Source of the DNA: Pseudoalteromonas luteoviolacea
GTDB lineage: Bacteria > Pseudomonadota > Gammaproteobacteria > Enterobacterales > Alteromonadaceae
Assembly (NCBI RefSeq): GCF_001750165.1
Contig: NZ_CP015411.1
Location: forward strand, 1,764,001 to 1,828,000
Length of the DNA: 64,000 nt
Reading direction: 5' to 3'
Shown here one piece after another: positions 6,317 through 14,432 of this stretch. A program made the position numbers and the translations under genes. Position 1 is the stretch's first letter; each line of letters starts with the position of its first letter. The notes beneath the pieces were generated by a model, which was not told the DNA's origin, ran no database searches, and saw nothing but the letters and a program-made list of their open reading frames with translations.

Positions 6317-8905
6317 GTGTTCGATAACACGAAAAAGCATCGCTTAGCCTATGAATATACGAGTGATTGGTCAAAAAGTTATATTTACGATGAGTTTGGG
6401 CGGGGCGTCGCCTCAGTCACAGACTTTGATAGTTCGGCACTCGATTGTAAGAGTGTGGACCATGTGTCGTATGAACCCTCAAGCAAAGATGTTCGAATAT
6501 CCGCAACCCTCGCATCCGTGAGTGCCAGTCACTGTGTTGTGCAGCTGACGACATTTGATGAGTTTGGTCGCGTATTCCAACAGTTTGATGATTATCGTCG
6601 CCTTAAGCAGAGAAATGAATACATAGAAGCACAGGGTGTTCATTTTACCTATCACGCTGGTCAGGTTGTCAAAAAGCAAGAAGCGCGCGAGGGAAGCAAT
6701 GGGGCAGTCTATTATCAATTTTCGCAAGAAGATGGTGCTGGGCGTGTGACTCACTACAATAAAGGTCGCTTTGCCATGTCGATTGGTTACAGTGATACCG
6801 GCTTTTTGAGCACTTTAAATGTAGGGGGCAGCCATGAGTATATTCAATCACATAGCTATGAATTTGATGGACTGGGTAACCTCACATCCAGCGCATTTAC
6901 TTTAGATGGTGGGGCAATTGAAGCCACTAGATTTGAATATGACTCGCTAAACCGTGTTACAACGGTGGATGGGAGCGTGGCATTTGCTTATGATGCAAAC
7001 GGTAACCTCACCGCAAAGTCTGGTTGGACGCAGCACTATGATGGGGCCAAGCCACATGCGATTTCAAAGCGTGTGAAGGGCAACCAAATAGAAGTGTTTG
7101 ATTATGATAGCAATGGCAATCAAATCAGCGCGGTGATGACCAACCATGGTGTGACTGCGTCTCAACGCAGTGTGGCGTACTCTGCACGCAATAAGGCCAC
7201 GGATATCACAGTCAACGGTGAATTGGTTCAGTTTAGTTATGATACCAATAACCGACGCTTTAAACGTGTTGAGCACAATAAAACCATTTACTACGTCGGC
7301 GCACTTGAAATCGTTACAGAGCGTGGTTCAGAGGCTTTATCTACGCAAACGTATATTCGCCGTAATATAGGTAATGACGCGGTAAAAACGTACCATGAAA
7401 ATGGCCAAGAGAGTGTGCAATGGTTGTTTACAGACCATCAAGGCTCGGTTGTTGCAGTCGTCAATAACGGTGGCAAGCTGTTAAAGCGCTTTAGCTATGA
7501 TGTATTTGGCAAGCAGTCAGAAGTACCTGTGCCAAACAACGAGTTAGACAAACAAAACTGGGCCCTTGAAACCGGTCTGTTTTGGACTGTCGCGAGCAAT
7601 CAAAGGGCGTATACAGGCCATGAACCGGTCAAGTTTGGTGACGATACCCGCATCATTCATATGAATGGTCGGATCTACGATGCAGACACCGGCCGATTTA
7701 TGCAAACCGACCCATTTGTGCAAGCACCGAGCAATTTGCAGAACTATAACCGATATAGTTATGTGCTGAATAACCCGCTGTCGTTTACGGATCCGAGTGG
7801 GTATTTGTTTAGTGCTTTGAAAAAGGTGCAAAGAGGGCTGATAAAAGCTGCTGTCAAAGTATTTGGACCAGAAGTGGTTAGTATTGCTGGTAATTTAGCA
7901 TCGGCGGCTTGCGGTCCGGCAGTAGGCGCTTGTGCGGCATATTGGAATTATGAGTTTACGCGCGCAATGGGCGGGAGCTCATCTCAAGCATTTAAGGCTG
8001 GAATAATCGCAGGGGTGACGGCTCAGGCTTTTTATGAGGTTGGGGAGCATTTTAAAGCGTTAGGTGATTACAATAAATGGCACGTTAATAGTGATATGCT
8101 AACAGAGTTTGGTGGTAACTTATTAACAAGCGGCCAAATAGCTGGCCAAATTTCGGCTCATGCAGTTGTTGGTGGTATTGCGTCTATAGCTAGCGGAGGA
8201 CAGTTTGGTCATGGGTTTGTGAGTGCAGGTGTAACCAAAGGTGCTGGCGGTGCATTTTTACCTGGTGGTGGTGGGCTAGAATTCCATCAAATAGCGACAG
8301 GCACGGTTATTTCAGCTGTCATTGGTGGTACAGTATCGGAGATAACAGGCGGAAAGTTTGCTAATGGTGCTCGTACTGGGGCAATGCAGTATGTTTTGAA
8401 TCAGGCGGGTGAGTCGATTAGAGAGATTTATGCATCCTTTGGTGTTGGCAAAGGTAGCGGAAAATGGGAAGTTAGGTTTGGTGCAGTCGGAACGTCAGAG
8501 AATGTGGTTTATAATCAGGAGGTTACAGTTCTAGATGAGCATGGAAATGTTATTGGTACTTTTGAAGGTAGCAGCACACCAAACCCCTTTAAGCCTAGAA
8601 ATCCAAATGTCAGCGGAACAGATGCATACCCGCAAGTACAGGGAGGACAGTACGATTTAACGCACGGATTACATAGAGGCCAACCTGCTTTGTCAGTTAA
8701 TGGAGATGGCTTTATTCCAACTACAGCTCCAAATCCAAATTTTCCTCAGCAAGGAAGTACAGCTAATTTTATCCGTGTACACAAAGGATATAGCAACACG
8801 TGGAAAGGTTCTGCTGGATGTATGACTATTAACCCAAATCAATGGGGTACGTTTATGAAGACTGTGCCGGCGAGTGGTAAAGGTCTCTTATATTTACCGA
8901 ACTAG
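6317..8905 (+). CDS. N-terminally truncated Rhs protein with SxGC (L,D-transpeptidase-like) tip
   Basis: 862 residues from a GTG. The frame is open and clearly Rhs-coding back to 6173 but has no start there, so the gene lost its 5' part at the Y1 left end. Rhs repeats fill residues 1-500, with the core end GRFMQTDP...DPSGY near 455-495. A hydrophobic GGSSSQAF linker follows, then ITGGKFANGARTGAMQYVLNQ near 675-695. The tip (about 697-862) contains H822 and S832-A-G-C835, resembling the HxG...SxGC site of L,D-transpeptidase (YkuD) folds and Tlde1-type effectors. Peptidoglycan activity is inferred from this motif. The next gene encodes an exported protein, which fits a periplasmic target. The first ~695 residues are almost identical to those of the 11228 gene. 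Confidence 0.72.
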   Translation: MFDNTKKHRLAYEYTSDWSKSYIYDEFGRGVASVTDFDSSALDCKSVDHVSYEPSSKDVRISATLASVSASHCVVQLTTFDEFGRVFQQFDDYRRLKQRNEYIEAQGVHFTYHAGQVVKKQEAREGSNGAVYYQFSQEDGAGRVTHYNKGRFAMSIGYSDTGFLSTLNVGGSHEYIQSHSYEFDGLGNLTSSAFTLDGGAIEATRFEYDSLNRVTTVDGSVAFAYDANGNLTAKSGWTQHYDGAKPHAISKRVKGNQIEVFDYDSNGNQISAVMTNHGVTASQRSVAYSARNKATDITVNGELVQFSYDTNNRRFKRVEHNKTIYYVGALEIVTERGSEALSTQTYIRRNIGNDAVKTYHENGQESVQWLFTDHQGSVVAVVNNGGKLLKRFSYDVFGKQSEVPVPNNELDKQNWALETGLFWTVASNQRAYTGHEPVKFGDDTRIIHMNGRIYDADTGRFMQTDPFVQAPSNLQNYNRYSYVLNNPLSFTDPSGYLFSALKKVQRGLIKAAVKVFGPEVVSIAGNLASAACGPAVGACAAYWNYEFTRAMGGSSSQAFKAGIIAGVTAQAFYEVGEHFKALGDYNKWHVNSDMLTEFGGNLLTSGQIAGQISAHAVVGGIASIASGGQFGHGFVSAGVTKGAGGAFLPGGGGLEFHQIATGTVISAVIGGTVSEITGGKFANGARTGAMQYVLNQAGESIREIYASFGVGKGSGKWEVRFGAVGTSENVVYNQEVTVLDEHGNVIGTFEGSSTPNPFKPRNPNVSGTDAYPQVQGGQYDLTHGLHRGQPALSVNGDGFIPTTAPNPNFPQQGSTANFIRVHKGYSNTWKGSAGCMTINPNQWGTFMKTVPASGKGLLYLPN

Positions 8906-8950
8906 AGGTGTAATAATAAGTGGCTTTGACCTGTTTATTAAGGAGTTTCG

Positions 8951-9349
8951 ATGAATAAGTTCTATATATTTGTGAGTGTGGTGCTAATCGCGCTATGTTC
9001 ACCTACAACCTTTGCTAAAGATAAAGGCATAGTTGATGAATATCAGATCATTAAAGCTAACTATGTAGTACAGTTTAAAGAAGGAAATTATGAAGAAGCA
9101 TATAAGGCTGCTGAAAACTTACTACATATTGATCCAACGGATCCTGTAGCATACTTAAAGTTAATAATGGCCGCACGCGAGTTAGGGATAGATATGAAAG
9201 TCATTCGTCATAACTTTGCGCCTTGGGTTTCGGAGTCTAATATGAAGGAACAAGAGCTTAAGCTAATTGCCGATATGCTAATTGAGTCTCCAAGGGTGGG
9301 GTTAAATTTGAAAAATATAGGTGACACCCATTCTAATTTGAAGAAATAA
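8951..9349 (+). CDS. Exported TPR-like candidate immunity protein
   Basis: 132 residues from ATG with AAGGAG eight bases upstream. A clear signal peptide (residues 1-22, cleavage near TFA-KD) precedes a TPR-like helical pair (residues 35-75, with EGNYEEAYKAAENLL). It follows the SxGC toxin by 45 bases. The last dozen residues (KNIGDTHSNLKK) are encoded by the shared cassette tail, which contains the element-like GACACCCATTCTAATTTG, so the original C-terminus was probably replaced when the tail joined. Immunity to a periplasmic toxin is inferred. Confidence 0.55.
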   Translation: MNKFYIFVSVVLIALCSPTTFAKDKGIVDEYQIIKANYVVQFKEGNYEEAYKAAENLLHIDPTDPVAYLKLIMAARELGIDMKVIRHNFAPWVSESNMKEQELKLIADMLIESPRVGLNLKNIGDTHSNLKK

Positions 9350-9405
9350 AAGAGACCCAATATAAAGCCCCAGCACATTTGCTGGGGCTTTTCTGTTTCT
9401 GGTCG
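9316..9405 (+). repeat. Cassette tail, truncated after the first GGTC site
   Basis: A GGTGACACCCATTC block, the GCCCCAGC/GCTGGGGC terminator, then TTCTGGTCG at 9397-9405, where a Y1 left terminus begins. This matches the tails at 14226 and 19813. Confidence 0.8.
9367..9393 (+). terminator. Rho-independent terminator of the cassette
   Basis: Perfect stem GCCCCAGC / GCTGGGGC with a six-base loop, followed by TTTTC. It ends the toxin-immunity transcript from 6.3-9.35 kb. Confidence 0.8.
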
Positions 9406-9439
9406 AAAAAAATAAACATGACATATATGGACACTCCAT

Positions 9440-9798
9440 TTATGTCAAGTTAAGCAAATCTATCGGGGCAGTTTTTACTGCCTCGTTATCGTTATTTTAT
9501 TCCCTACTAGCCGCATTTCGATGATTAACCACTTGCAATAAAGCGTTGCTCTGACATATATCCGGGCTTAACTGTTATTCAGCGCCCCTAATGAGCTGCG
9601 AGCCTACACACCCTAAATTGAAAACACCCAATCGGTTTAAATACCGTGCCTTTGTCGGGTTTTATGTAGACAGGCTAGGCCTTTTTTCATCTAGTTTTAG
9701 CAACTATATGTTGGGAGGTTGCTAGGTGCTCACAACACCCACTCGGGTTATGTTACCCTTGTCACGTCCGAGTTTCCCAACAACCAAACTGAAATTAT
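9440..9798 (-). other. Non-coding end of the IS110 element, possible bridge-RNA locus
   Basis: About 360 bases with no ORF, containing the hairpin GGCAGT/ACTGCC (9455-9472) and further inverted stretches. In IS1111-type elements the guide (bridge) RNA is encoded in the non-coding end downstream of the transposase gene, which is this position. About 195 bp of it recurs inverted at 18411-18606. No RNA secondary structure was computed. Confidence 0.35.
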
Positions 9799-9799
9799 G

Positions 9800-10834
9800 C
9801 TACGCATTTTGCTTTACCGTATTGTTAAACATTGGTCGGTAGAATTCATTCTTTTGAAGTAATATCCACATCAACCTTGCTAGGCGGTGTGCAGTTGCAA
9901 CAACAGCCTTATTGACACCTCTTCGTTGCTTTAAAGCTGTTATCCAGCGATTTAAATCGTCATCTTTTTTATGAGCATGATTCACAACAGTGCGAGCGCC
10001 ATGAATAAGTTGCTTTCTAAGGTAACAATCACCACGTTTAGTAATGCCGCCTAGGCGATTAGTCTCACCTGAAGCATATTGTTTGGGGGTGAGGCCGAGC
10101 CACACACTAAAGTCTTTGGCACATTTAAATGCTTGGCCCTTGTCGATACTGGCACTGAAAGCAGACGCGATTATGGGGCCTATACCTGGTATTGATTGCA
10201 TAATCTCTGCGCTACTATTTTGAGCATTCGACTGTCGGAACAGGGAATCTAGCAACCTAATTTTCTTGTCATAGCCTTCTAATTCTTCGAGCACCTCTAG
10301 TAGCATAAGTCGAATAACAGGTTGAATAGATTCGGATAATAGCTCATGAATTGCTCGTTTAAATATCGAGTATGCTTTAGGAATGTGGATACCAAACTCC
10401 AGCAGTAGACTTCTAGTTTGGTTAATACAAGCTGTGCGGGAAGCTAATACTCTTTCTCGCATCCTATGTAATATAAGGACAGCTTGCTGTTGCTCAGTCT
10501 TCACTGGAACGAATCGTATGTTGGGCCTTCTACTTGCCTCGTATATTGCCAAGCAGTCGTTTTTATCATTTTTATTACCACGGACAAACGGAGTTACATG
10601 TTGCGCGGGAATGAGATGAACTTGATGGCCAGCGGCCAAACATACGCGACCCCAATAATGAGAAGAACTGCAAGCCTCCATAACAACTTCGCAGGCGGGC
10701 AAGTTGAATAGAGCTTCATGAAGTTTTGCTCGAGATAGTCGCTTTGACAAGCAAGGCTTACCGAATTGATCGATGCCCAGCAGTTGGAATACATTTTTTG
10801 CCAAATCGATGCTCAATATACTAACGTTATTCAT
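9800..10834 (-). CDS. IS110/IS1111-family transposase
   Basis: 344 residues, the usual length. The N-terminal DEDD RuvC-like domain shows D10 (SIDLAKN), E53 (VVMEAC) and the KNDKND segment (D90, D93). The C-terminal Transposase_20 domain shows SIPGIGPIIAS near 215-225 and WLGLTPKQYASGETNRLGG with the serine-containing segment. It catalyses site-directed insertion and excision, probably guided by the element RNA. The gene appears intact. Confidence 0.9.
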   Translation of the reverse strand: MNNVSILSIDLAKNVFQLLGIDQFGKPCLSKRLSRAKLHEALFNLPACEVVMEACSSSHYWGRVCLAAGHQVHLIPAQHVTPFVRGNKNDKNDCLAIYEASRRPNIRFVPVKTEQQQAVLILHRMRERVLASRTACINQTRSLLLEFGIHIPKAYSIFKRAIHELLSESIQPVIRLMLLEVLEELEGYDKKIRLLDSLFRQSNAQNSSAEIMQSIPGIGPIIASAFSASIDKGQAFKCAKDFSVWLGLTPKQYASGETNRLGGITKRGDCYLRKQLIHGARTVVNHAHKKDDDLNRWITALKQRRGVNKAVVATAHRLARLMWILLQKNEFYRPMFNNTVKQNA

Positions 10835-10910
10835 GATGGATGCTCCTGTTAACTGTCGTTATTAACATCTTCAGTTTGGCGCATTGACGCCGATTTGGGA
10901 GTGTCCATCT

Positions 10911-11098
10911 CATCACCCATCTTAATTTGGGGGTAGTGTAAGAAGCCGTCTATGCTTTAATGAATGTTAAAGTATGGATGGCTTTTTTATGGCAATAGCA
11001 AGGAAGAGACAAATAAGCTTGGTGGATACCAAGTACTATCACTGCAAACAAAATAAACATGACACCCATCTAAATAAACATGACACCCACCTCAATTT
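10911..11098 (+). repeat. Stack of truncated Y1 left ends
   Basis: A left terminus missing its first bases (interrupted by the IS110) continues through the hairpin into the transposase start and stops at 11046. Two more left termini follow at 11050-11071 and 11072-11098. The last one, with CCCACCTCAATTTG, is identical to the one before the 6317 Rhs gene and abuts the same Rhs position. Confidence 0.8.
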
Positions 11099-11227
11099 GA
11101 TACCTACAATGGGTTTGGTGAATTAATAGAGCAAGAAGACGCTAACGGAAATGTTCATCTATTTGATTACGATGAAGCTGGTCGTAAAACATCTCACAAA
11201 GTCAACGCGGTTAATGTTGCTACATGG

Positions 11228-13771
11228 GTGTTCGATAACACGAAAAAGCATCGCTTAGCCTATGAATATACGAGTGATTGGTCAAAAAGTTATATTTACG
11301 ATGAGTTTGGGCGGGGCGTTGCCTCAGTCACAGACTTTGATAGTTCGGCACTCGATTGTAAGAGTGTGGACCATGTGTCGTATGAACCCTCAAGCAAAGA
11401 TGTTCGAATATCCGCAACCCTCGCATCCGTGAGTGCCAGTCACTGTGTTGTGCAGCTGACGACATTTGATGAGTTTGGTCGCGTATTCCAACAGTTTGAT
11501 GATTATCGTCGCCTTAAGCAGAGAAATGAATACATAGAAGCACAGGGTGTTCATTTTACCTATCACGCTGGTCAGGTTGTCAAAAAGCAAGAAGCGCGCG
11601 AGGGAAGCAATGGGGCAGTCTATTATCAATTTTCGCAAGAAGATGGTGCTGGGCGTGTGACTCACTACAATAAAGGTCGCTTTGCCATGTCGATTGGTTA
11701 CAGTGATACCGGCTTTTTGAGCACTTTAAATGTAGGGGGCAGCCATGAGTATATTCAATCACATAGCTATGAATTTGATGGACTGGGTAACCTCACATCC
11801 AGCGCATTTACTTTAGATGGTGGGGCAATTGAAGCCACTAGATTTGAATATGACTCGCTAAACCGTGTTACAACGGTGGATGGGAGCGTGGCATTTGCTT
11901 ATGATGCAAACGGTAACCTCACCGCAAAGTCTGGTTGGACGCAGCACTATGATGGGGCCAAGCCACATGCGATTTCAAAGCGTGTGAAGGGCAACCAAAT
12001 AGAAGTGTTTGATTATGATAGCAATGGCAATCAAATCAGCGCGGTGATGACCAACCATGGCGTGACTGCGTCTCAACGCAGTGTGGTGTACTCTGCACGC
12101 AATAAGGCCACGGATATCACAGTCAACGGTGAATTGGTTCAGTTTAGTTATGATACCAATAACCGACGCTTTAAACGTGTTGAGCACAATAAAACCATTT
12201 ACTACGTCGGCGCACTTGAAATCGTCAAAGAGCGTGGTTCAGAGGCTTTATCTACGCAAACGTATATTCGCCGTAATATAGGTAATGACGCGGTAAAAAC
12301 GTACCATGAAAATGGCCAAGAGAGTGTGCAATGGTTATTTACAGACCATCAAGGCTCGGTTGTTGCAGTCGTCAATAACGGTGGCAAGCTGTTAAAGCGC
12401 TTTAGCTATGATGTATTTGGCAAGCAGTCAGAAGTACCTGTGCCAAACAACGAGTTAGACAAACAAAACTGGGCCCTTGAAACCGGTCTGTTTTGGACTG
12501 TCGCGAGCAATCAAAGGGCGTATACAGGCCATGAACCGGTCAAGTTTGGTGACGATACCCGCATCATTCATATGAATGGTCGGATCTACGATGCAGATAC
12601 TGGGCGGTTTATGCAAACAGACCCGTTTGTGCAAGCGCCGAGTAATTTGCAGAACTATAACCGCTATAGTTATGTGCTGAATAATCCACTGAGTTATACA
12701 GATCCGAGTGGGTATTTGTTTAGTGCTTTGAAAAAGGTGCAAAGAGGGCTGATAAAAGCTGCTGTCAAAGTATTTGGACCAGAAGTGGTTAGTATTGCTG
12801 GTAATTTAGCATCGGCGGCTTGCGGTCCAGCAGTAGGCGCTTGTGCGGCATATTGGAATTATGAGTTTACGCGCGCAATGGGCGGCTCTTCGTCTCAGGC
12901 GTTTAAGGCTGGAATAATCGCAGGGGTGACGGCTCAGGCTTTTTATGAAGTTGGGGAGCATTTTAAAGCGTTAGGTGATTACAATAAATGGCACGTTAAT
13001 AGTGATATGCTAACAGAGTTTGGTGGTAACTTATTAACAAGCGGCCAAATAGCTGGCCAAATTTCGGCTCATGCAGTTGTTGGTGGTATTGCGTCTATAG
13101 CTAGCGGAGGACAGTTTGGTCATGGGTTTGTGAGTGCAGGTGTAACCAAAGGTGCTGGCGGCGCGTTTTTACCTGGTGGAAGTGGGCTAGAATTCCATCA
13201 AATAGCGACAGGCACGGTTATTTCAGCGGTAATTGGTGGTACAGTATCGCAGATAACAGGCGGAAAGTTTGCTAATGGTGCTCGTACTGGGGCAATGCAG
13301 TATGTGTTGAATCAGGCGGGTGAGAGTTTAAGAGAAAAACGAAACCCAGCCGAGGCTTTAGCTAAGGAGTATCTAGAAGATGGGCACTTAAAGCTTTGGG
13401 AAGCCAATGAGATTTGGAGAGCTAATACAGATCCAAATTTTGAGTTAACTGTCGATGCTACGAAACTTACAGTAACAGGAAATTTTAATGAGGCAGGTGT
13501 TGCATTCGGGAAAGTAGTTGATGGAAAGGACTGGCTTGTACATGGGTCTACAGCACTCTCAATGAAGTCTGATGGCTCTATACAAATATCAAGTGGGACT
13601 TATGATTTTACGCTCAATTTGAGATCGCAGTATCCTACTTGGATACAATACGCAGTTCGAAACACTTTAACTTATGGTGGGTTTTATTTGGCTTCAGTTG
13701 CGGGGACAAGATCTGGATTAGATTTTACAATTCATTATTCAGGCTCACCAAAGTATATAGTAACTAAATAG
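11228..13771 (+). CDS. N-terminally truncated Rhs protein with unrecognised tip
   Basis: 847 residues from a GTG; the Rhs reading frame continues upstream to the Y1 left end without a start codon. Residues 1-695 nearly duplicate the 6317 product: Rhs repeats, core end GRFMQTDP...SYTDPSGY, and ITGGKFANGARTGAMQYVLNQAGES. A different tip of about 150 residues follows, beginning LREKRNPAEALAKEY and ending in a beta-rich, aromatic stretch. I do not recognise the tip. Near 12595-12710 a cluster of synonymous differences separates the two copies within otherwise near-identical sequence, a sign of gene conversion. The following gene is a lipoprotein, suggesting a periplasmic or membrane target. Confidence 0.72.
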   Translation: MFDNTKKHRLAYEYTSDWSKSYIYDEFGRGVASVTDFDSSALDCKSVDHVSYEPSSKDVRISATLASVSASHCVVQLTTFDEFGRVFQQFDDYRRLKQRNEYIEAQGVHFTYHAGQVVKKQEAREGSNGAVYYQFSQEDGAGRVTHYNKGRFAMSIGYSDTGFLSTLNVGGSHEYIQSHSYEFDGLGNLTSSAFTLDGGAIEATRFEYDSLNRVTTVDGSVAFAYDANGNLTAKSGWTQHYDGAKPHAISKRVKGNQIEVFDYDSNGNQISAVMTNHGVTASQRSVVYSARNKATDITVNGELVQFSYDTNNRRFKRVEHNKTIYYVGALEIVKERGSEALSTQTYIRRNIGNDAVKTYHENGQESVQWLFTDHQGSVVAVVNNGGKLLKRFSYDVFGKQSEVPVPNNELDKQNWALETGLFWTVASNQRAYTGHEPVKFGDDTRIIHMNGRIYDADTGRFMQTDPFVQAPSNLQNYNRYSYVLNNPLSYTDPSGYLFSALKKVQRGLIKAAVKVFGPEVVSIAGNLASAACGPAVGACAAYWNYEFTRAMGGSSSQAFKAGIIAGVTAQAFYEVGEHFKALGDYNKWHVNSDMLTEFGGNLLTSGQIAGQISAHAVVGGIASIASGGQFGHGFVSAGVTKGAGGAFLPGGSGLEFHQIATGTVISAVIGGTVSQITGGKFANGARTGAMQYVLNQAGESLREKRNPAEALAKEYLEDGHLKLWEANEIWRANTDPNFELTVDATKLTVTGNFNEAGVAFGKVVDGKDWLVHGSTALSMKSDGSIQISSGTYDFTLNLRSQYPTWIQYAVRNTLTYGGFYLASVAGTRSGLDFTIHYSGSPKYIVTK

Positions 13772-13778
13772 GGAAAGA

Positions 13779-14222
13779 ATGAGATATACAATTATCATTT
13801 TAATAGCGTTTTTTTTGTCAGGCTGTGGCCCGGGCGTAAAAGATGGTACCGTTGAAATTGCAGCAGAATATTATTTTGCATTTGCGGGCGGAGAACAAAA
13901 CTTTATTATCTACGAGGGGGGGGAGAGAAGCAAAGGCGTTATAATTTCAGCTTCTTTATCTCAATTTTTATTAGTGGATAATGTAATATATGCTTCAAGG
14001 AAACCTCTTATATCCGAGGTTATAGACGACGTTCTGAAAGTGGTCGGAAAAGGAGAGTGTGAATATTATTTTATAAACACTTTAGACCACACTGTAGATG
14101 GGCCCTTAAATGTTCACCAGGTAGCAAAAAGTAAGAATTGGGAAAAAGTCAATGTTGAACTTGATATACAGAAGCCGGTGATTATGAGCTCAGAGTGTAG
14201 CTTGAAGAGCGCTAGAATATAG
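13779..14222 (+). CDS. Lipoprotein, candidate immunity
   Basis: 147 residues from ATG at 13779, 7 bases after the toxin stop codon, with AGGGAAAG upstream. The N-terminus ends in the lipobox LSGC (Cys16), so it is a membrane-anchored lipoprotein with a periplasmic mature domain. No known family recognised. Position behind the tip argues for immunity against a toxin acting outside the cytoplasm. Confidence 0.6.
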   Translation: MRYTIIILIAFFLSGCGPGVKDGTVEIAAEYYFAFAGGEQNFIIYEGGERSKGVIISASLSQFLLVDNVIYASRKPLISEVIDDVLKVVGKGECEYYFINTLDHTVDGPLNVHQVAKSKNWEKVNVELDIQKPVIMSSECSLKSARI

Positions 14223-14225
14223 AAA

Positions 14226-14430
14226 AGTAAATATAGGTGACATCCATTCTAATTTGAAGAAATAAAAGACACCCAATCTAAGGCCCCGGCACACTTGCTG
14301 GGGCTTTTTGTTTCTGGTCGCGTTTCGCCGATTTTTTGGTCACGCCTATTTGACCTTGGTGGTCACATCTATCGACCTTCTGGTCTAAGCAGAGTGCTAT
14401 ATACAAGTGTATATAGCGGTGTATGTGACC
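14226..14430 (+). repeat. Cassette tail with GGTC array and perfect central palindrome
   Basis: A GGTGACATCCATTC block, the terminator, then GGTC sites starting at 14316, 14338, 14361 and 14382 (22, 23 and 21 bp apart, as in the 1.2-kb copy). The centre is a perfect palindrome (GCTATATAC at 14396-14404, four-base loop, GTATATAGC at 14409-14417), followed by one inverted GACC at 14427, 45 bp from the fourth GGTC. The array is then cut off by the next Y1 left end. Confidence 0.82.
14283..14309 (+). terminator. Rho-independent terminator in cassette tail
   Basis: GCCCCGGC / GCTGGGGC stem with one wobble and a TTTTT tract, downstream of the lipoprotein gene. Confidence 0.75.
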
Positions 14431-14432
14431 AA

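Larger units (their letters stand above)
9420..10912 (-). mobile_element. IS110-family insertion sequence, IS1111-type layout
   Basis: Transposase on the minus strand with a short leader (10835-10912) and a long non-coding stretch downstream of the gene (9440-9799). Subterminal inverted repeats ATGGACACTCC (9427-9437) and GGAGTGTCCAT (10898-10908) match the IS1111 subgroup rather than IS110 proper. Flanks show insertion into a Y1 left terminus: AAAATAAACATGAC lies on the left and ACCCATCTTAATTTGGGG on the right. Exact ends are uncertain by a few bases. Confidence 0.8.
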
